Positions 24,310 through 27,858 of a stretch of 27,858 nt of DNA are shown one piece after another. The DNA comes from an uncultured Clostridia bacterium. Lineage in GTDB: Bacteria > Bacillota > Clostridia > Monoglobales > Monoglobaceae. Numbering within the stretch: position 1 is the first letter of the stretch; each line of letters begins with the position of its first letter. The notes beneath the pieces were generated by a model that worked only from the letters and a program-made list of their open reading frames with translations, did no database searches and was not told where the DNA came from. A program made the position numbers and the translations under genes. The stretch spans positions 1 to 27,858 of the forward strand of contig CAKSIW010000032.1 of the NCBI GenBank assembly GCA_934463175.1, written 5' to 3'.

Positions 24310-25323
24310 TTATATTATATGCAGAAAGTCGTTTTCGCTTTCATGCTTTTTTGTTCTCTGCATGAGGTTTTCAATTGCTTCTTTGGGACTTTTGCCGTGA
24401 AACAGAACGTCATATGCCTCAGAAACAATCGGCATTTCAACATTCATTCTGTCGGCAAGCTCCTTTGCGGCACGGCAGGTGCGGACGCCTTCAACAACCA
24501 TGCCGACGCGGTTTTGTGCTTCCTCGGCAGACATACCCTCTCCGATGAGAATCCCTGCCCGTCTGTTGCGTGAATGCATACTCGTGCAGGTCACGATTAA
24601 ATCACCGACACCGGAAAGCCCCGAAAAGGTTTCCTTCCTTGCGCCCATTGCAGTTCCGAGACGTGTGATTTCAACAAGACCGCGGGTCATGAGAGCGGCT
24701 TTCGTGTTGTCACCGCAGCCGATACCGTCCAAAATTCCGCAGCACAGCGCAATGACGTTTTTCAGTGAACCGCCCAGTTCAACACCTGTTATATCGGTGT
24801 TTGTGTAGACTCTGAAGGACGCGTTCATAAATGTGTCCTGTATCATAACCGCGGTTTCCATATCGTCAGCCGCAACAACATTTGTTGTCGGAATGCGGCG
24901 TGACACCTCCTCCGCATGACTGGGACCCGACATAACGGCGATTTTGCACTCGGGAAGAACCTCCTTGAGAACCTGCGACATTGTCATATAGGTTTCTTCC
25001 TCGATTCCCTTTGAGATATTCAGAACAGTGCAGCCGCGGTCGATTATGCCGTGCATGCGCTGTGCCGTGCTGCGGACACCGTGCGATGGTGTTGCAATGA
25101 CAACCAGATCTTTGCCGCGGCAGCAGCCGATGTCAGAGGTGAGAGTGATATCCTTCGGAATTTCAACTCCCGGGAGATACGGCTTGTTCTCTCTGTATTT
25201 TTCAAGGTTCCGGCATTCCTGTTCGGAAAAAGACCAAAGAGTGACTCTGTGACCGTTGCCGTGAAGCAGAAGCGCAACGGCTGTTCCCCAGCCGCCGCTT
25301 CCCATAACGCATATATCAGACAT
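24310..25323 (-). CDS. gpsA: NAD(P)-dependent glycerol-3-phosphate dehydrogenase
   Basis: A 337-residue GpsA of normal length. It reduces dihydroxyacetone phosphate to sn-glycerol-3-phosphate for phospholipid synthesis. The Rossmann motif GSGGWGTAVA lies at residues 8-17. ISKGIEEET and MSGPSHAEEV are conserved nucleotide/substrate-site segments, GGSLKNVIALCCGI holds the catalytic lysine (about 191), and GDNTKAALMTRGL follows with substrate-binding Asn and Arg. AGGAGG (25334-25329, minus strand) lies in the 12-bp gap after plsY. It directly supplies the substrate of PlsY, encoded just upstream in the same operon. Confidence 0.97.
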   Translation of the reverse strand: MSDICVMGSGGWGTAVALLLHGNGHRVTLWSFSEQECRNLEKYRENKPYLPGVEIPKDITLTSDIGCCRGKDLVVIATPSHGVRSTAQRMHGIIDRGCTVLNISKGIEEETYMTMSQVLKEVLPECKIAVMSGPSHAEEVSRRIPTTNVVAADDMETAVMIQDTFMNASFRVYTNTDITGVELGGSLKNVIALCCGILDGIGCGDNTKAALMTRGLVEITRLGTAMGARKETFSGLSGVGDLIVTCTSMHSRNRRAGILIGEGMSAEEAQNRVGMVVEGVRTCRAAKELADRMNVEMPIVSEAYDVLFHGKSPKEAIENLMQRTKKHESENDFLHII

Positions 25324-25335
25324 ATGTATAGCCTC

Positions 25336-25944
25336 CTATTTTTTCTTAAAATTCAGTTTGTTTTCCTTTCCTTGAATCAGGCGGACGATGTTGCTTCTGT
25401 GCATATATACCGCAAGAAGTGCAAGCATTGCGGCAAAGGTCACGAACTGCGGATTGTCCGAATGAAAAACCGCGGAAAGCACTGCAAACAAAATTGCGCC
25501 AAGAATGCTTCCGAGTGAAACATATTTGCTGACCGCAATCACCGCAACGGAAAATGCGGCAACAATGAGACCGATTTTCCAGTCGGCAAAGAAAATTGCA
25601 GTGAGTGATACGATTATTCCTTTTCCGCCGCGAAATCCGAAATATACGGGGAAGTTATGCCCGAGAACCGTGCCGAGTCCTGCAATGTATACGGCAGAGG
25701 AGGGGTCGCTCACAATCAGCCGGGCGATGAGAATTGCGGCAACCGCTTTGAGAGCGTCGCCTGCAACAACGATTGCCGCGCCCCCCTTGCCGAGAGTGCG
25801 GAGCGCATTCGTTGCGCCGGCATTGCCGCTGCCGCTTTGGCGAATGTCCTTGCCCGTCATTATTTTTGAGGTTATTATTGATGTGTTTATGCTGCCCAGA
25901 AGATATGAAATCACCAAGGCAATTATGTTTTGAAGATAAATCAT
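25336..25944 (-). CDS. plsY: Acyl-phosphate:glycerol-3-phosphate acyltransferase
   Basis: A 202-residue integral membrane acyltransferase. It transfers an acyl group from acyl-phosphate to glycerol-3-phosphate, the first step of phosphatidic acid synthesis in most Gram-positives. The three cytoplasmic motifs are visible: LLGSINTS (about 15-22, serine motif), the SGSGNAGATNALRTLG loop (about 37-52) and GHNFPVYFGFRGGKGI (about 95-110). Several hydrophobic helices alternate with these. Its ATG overlaps the der stop by 4 bp (ATGA), so it is translationally coupled. Confidence 0.96.
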   Translation of the reverse strand: MIYLQNIIALVISYLLGSINTSIITSKIMTGKDIRQSGSGNAGATNALRTLGKGGAAIVVAGDALKAVAAILIARLIVSDPSSAVYIAGLGTVLGHNFPVYFGFRGGKGIIVSLTAIFFADWKIGLIVAAFSVAVIAVSKYVSLGSILGAILFAVLSAVFHSDNPQFVTFAAMLALLAVYMHRSNIVRLIQGKENKLNFKKK

Positions 25945-27269
25945 GACTGTGCTTTGTCTCCTTTTTCGCGGATAATAAATTTAAGCGGTGTTCCCGAAAA
26001 ACCGAAAGCTGCGCGTATTTTGTTTTCAAGGTATCTCACGTATGAATAGTGCGCGAGGTCTGAATTGTTGACGAACAGCACAAATGTCGGCGGTTTAACG
26101 GAGGCTTGTGTTGCATAGTATATCTTGAGCCGTTTTCCCTTGTCGGAGGGGGGCTGAACCATTGCAATTGCCTCGTTGATGACATCGTTTAAAAGTCCTG
26201 TTGAAATTCTGCGGTTGTTTTCCTCAACAGCACGGTCAACCTCGTCAAACAGGCTTTCAACGCGCTGACCCGTTTTTGCCGATATAAAGATCGACGGGGC
26301 ATACATCATGAAGCTGAAGCCTTCAAGCAGGCTGTCCTTGAAATTGCGCATTGTGTTGGTTTCCTTTTCAATCAGATCCCATTTGTTGACGGCAAAAACA
26401 GACGCCTTGCCGTTATCGTGGACATATCCTGCAATTTTCGTGTCCTGCTCCGTCACGCCCTCGCAGGCATCAATCATGATTATGCATGCGTCCGCACGGT
26501 CAATTGCCGCAAGAGCGCGGACAACGCTGTATCGTTCGACATTCTCGTCAATTTTGCCGCGCTTGCGCATACCTGCGGTGTCAATCAGGACATATTTTTT
26601 CCCGTTTCTGACAAGGGTGCTGTCAATTGCGTCACGGGTTGTTCCTGCAATGTGGCTGACAATCACGCGATCCTCTCCCAAAAGACGGTTGACAAGAGAG
26701 GATTTTCCCGCATTGGGCTTTCCGACAATTGCGATACTTGTGACGTTTTCCTCTTCATCTGAGCTGCCGCATTCGGGGAAATATGAAACAACCATGTCAA
26801 GAAGGTCGCCGACTCCGAGTCCGTGAACCGATGAAATCATAACAGGGTCGCCGATTCCGAGATTATAAAATTCATATGCCTCAAGCGGCGGCGATCCGGG
26901 GTTATCGACCTTATTGCAGACAAGAATGACAGGTTTTCCGCTTTTTTGAAGCATTGCGGCAACGTCCTTGTCGGCGGCTGTCATGCCGTCTTTGACATTC
27001 ACCATGAACAAAATGACATCTGCGGTGTCAATTGCAAGGTTTGCCTGACTCCGCATTTGTGAAAGGATAATATCCTTGCTGAACGGTTCGATTCCGCCCG
27101 TGTCAATGAGTGTGAATTCGCGTCCGACCCATTCGGCGTCGGCATAGATGCGGTCACGTGTGATGCCGGGGGTGTCCTCGACAATCGCAATGCGCTTTCC
27201 CGAGATTTTATTGAATAAAGTGGATTTGCCGACATTTGGTCTGCCGACAATTGCTACAACAGGTTTCAT
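25941..27269 (-). CDS. der: Ribosome-biogenesis GTPase Der (EngA)
   Basis: A 442-residue double GTPase needed for 50S assembly. The first G domain has GRPNVGKST (about 8-16), PGITRD, DTGG and NKVD. The second has GKPNAGKSS (about 181-189), AGTTRD, DTAGM and NKWDL (about 293). A KH-like C-terminal domain ends with FSGTPLKFIIRE, the Der signature. GGAGAG (27280-27275, minus strand) precedes the ATG by 5 bases. It is the first gene of a der-plsY-gpsA operon, a conserved arrangement in Clostridia. Confidence 0.98.
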   Translation of the reverse strand: MKPVVAIVGRPNVGKSTLFNKISGKRIAIVEDTPGITRDRIYADAEWVGREFTLIDTGGIEPFSKDIILSQMRSQANLAIDTADVILFMVNVKDGMTAADKDVAAMLQKSGKPVILVCNKVDNPGSPPLEAYEFYNLGIGDPVMISSVHGLGVGDLLDMVVSYFPECGSSDEEENVTSIAIVGKPNAGKSSLVNRLLGEDRVIVSHIAGTTRDAIDSTLVRNGKKYVLIDTAGMRKRGKIDENVERYSVVRALAAIDRADACIIMIDACEGVTEQDTKIAGYVHDNGKASVFAVNKWDLIEKETNTMRNFKDSLLEGFSFMMYAPSIFISAKTGQRVESLFDEVDRAVEENNRRISTGLLNDVINEAIAMVQPPSDKGKRLKIYYATQASVKPPTFVLFVNNSDLAHYSYVRYLENKIRAAFGFSGTPLKFIIREKGDKAQS

Positions 27270-27306
27270 TTTTTCTCTCCAATCCTTACGGTAAATAACT
27301 GTATAT

Positions 27307-27335
27307 ATTTTACCACAGATAAAAAAAAATTACAA
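27307..27335 (-). promoter_or_regulatory. Putative promoter of der-plsY-gpsA
   Basis: On the minus strand, TTGTAA (27335-27330), a 17-base spacer containing a T-run, and TAAAAT (27312-27307), about 38 bases upstream of the der start codon. Confidence 0.6.
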
Positions 27336-27355
27336 CTGTTATTTTTGAGCTTGAC

Positions 27356-27391
27356 AAAGAGAAAGCGGAGCAGGTGTTACCCTGCTCCGCT
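27356..27391 (-). terminator. Terminator after the VanY-like gene
   Basis: An 11-bp perfect GC-rich stem (27364-27374 with 27381-27391), a 6-base loop and a T/C-rich tail (TTCTCTTTG) on the minus strand. It lies about 66 bases after the stop codon and isolates the der promoter. Confidence 0.75.
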
Positions 27392-27456
27392 GCGGAATAG
27401 GCGAATGTTTAGGAAGACTATCAGGTTTTTCGCGATTCCTGCAATGCTTCCGTGCC

Positions 27457-27858
27457 TTATTTAAATTCAATCGCAGATATGTATTTTGCATAATACTCTT
27501 CATATGTTATGCCTTCTTCATATATTACCTTTGCGGCGTCAACACCGACATATCGGTAATGCCACGGCTCATATGCATATCCCGTAATCCATTCTCTGCC
27601 CTTTTGGTATCTTAAAATATATCCGTATTCGTGTGCGTGCTTTTGCAGCCATGCAAATTCGGGGGTGGTTTCAAATGCACCTCTTACGGAGTTTATATCA
27701 ACCGCCAGACCTGTTTCATGCTCCGAGAAGCCGGGTCTTGCCGAATAGTTATCCGCATGAACCTTTCCGTTGTTTCTGACGCTGTTGTTGTATAGGTTTC
27801 TTTGATAGTCCTCTGTTCTGTATGCCGAGACGACCTTCATGGAAAGTCCCTCTTTTTT
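27457..27858 (-). CDS. VanY/M15-family D-alanyl-D-alanine carboxypeptidase (5' end outside window)
   Basis: This is the C-terminal catalytic part of a peptidoglycan carboxypeptidase. The frame stays open to the window edge, encoding KKEGLS before the Met at 27840, which fits the family's usual segment before VVSAYRT, so that Met is internal and the gene is partial. The conserved elements are VVSAYRTEDYQ, the zinc motif SEHETGLAVDI (His and Asp ligands) and EPWHYRYVG (catalytic Glu and third zinc His). The reaction is removal of the terminal D-Ala from peptidoglycan stem peptides outside the membrane. The missing N-terminus probably holds a signal peptide or membrane anchor. A role in glycopeptide resistance cannot be inferred from this fragment. 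Confidence 0.9.
   Translation of the reverse strand, partial: KKEGLSMKVVSAYRTEDYQRNLYNNSVRNNGKVHADNYSARPGFSEHETGLAVDINSVRGAFETTPEFAWLQKHAHEYGYILRYQKGREWITGYAYEPWHYRYVGVDAAKVIYEEGITYEEYYAKYISAIEFK

Noticed and set aside
27838..27840. Met at 27840 (minus strand) as the start of the VanY-like gene
   Set aside because: The frame continues open to the window edge with family-like residues and there is no suitable upstream Shine-Dalgarno spacing.
1..27858. CRISPR arrays, tRNA/rRNA genes, insertion sequences or prophage genes
   Set aside because: I found no regularly spaced repeats, cloverleaf sequences, transposases, integrases or phage structural genes when reading both strands.

Overview
The window looks like a chromosomal segment of an anaerobic, low-to-moderate-GC Firmicute of the class Clostridia. 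The supporting evidence is a MutS2-type Smr tail, a single-chain pyruvate:ferredoxin oxidoreductase, a der-plsY-gpsA operon, a BlaI/M56 pair, an S-layer-homology (SLH) protein, strong AGGAGG ribosome binding sites and A/T-rich sigma-A promoters. SLH and copper-amine-oxidase-like domains next to uronate catabolism would fit a gut plant-polysaccharide degrader, but I cannot name a genus. No rRNA, tRNA, CRISPR array, transposase or phage gene is visible.

Layout. (1) 1-7553, + strand: the 3' end of mutS2, a TetR-type regulator with a TTG start, an HdeD-like membrane protein, an RND/MMPL exporter, and a 1158-residue cell-surface protein whose start overlaps the MMPL gene. The surface protein has a GLUG-repeat beta-helix interrupted by a coiled coil of about 420 residues. 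(2) 7690-12510, + strand: a BlaI-type repressor behind a strong promoter with several palindromes, an M56 (BlaR1-like) protease that stops just before its expected last membrane helix, two proteins that each begin with that missing juxtamembrane/TM segment but carry different ectodomains, and a frameshifted SLH protein. (3) 12563-17795, - strand: PFOR (nifJ), a purine-type phosphoribosyltransferase and an AraC-family regulator, each with its own signals. (4) 17941-23715, + strand: a six-gene sugar-acid operon divergent from the AraC gene: TIM-barrel isomerase, uxuA, SDR-type mannonate oxidoreductase, Gfo/Idh/MocA dehydrogenase, second TIM-barrel isomerase, second Gfo/Idh/MocA dehydrogenase. 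(5) 23762-27858, - strand: a flavin-reductase-like protein, the der-plsY-gpsA housekeeping operon, and the 3' part of a VanY/M15 carboxypeptidase gene that runs off the window.

How the parts work together. Region 1 reads as a regulated envelope export unit in which the GLUG/coiled-coil protein is a likely extracytoplasmic partner of the MMPL pump. Region 2 looks like a BlaR1/BlaI-type proteolytic signalling circuit in which protease and sensor are separate polypeptides and the sensor has been duplicated with a new ectodomain; this is the best candidate here for an undescribed arrangement. Region 4 probably converts a glucuronate- or mannonate-derived substrate to 2-keto-3-deoxygluconate. The two dehydrogenase/isomerase-fold pairs suggest oxidative opening or epimerisation of an unusual uronide before UxuA/UxuB. 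An 8-bp direct repeat at 21-bp spacing in the araC-operon intergenic region is a good candidate AraC-type operator.
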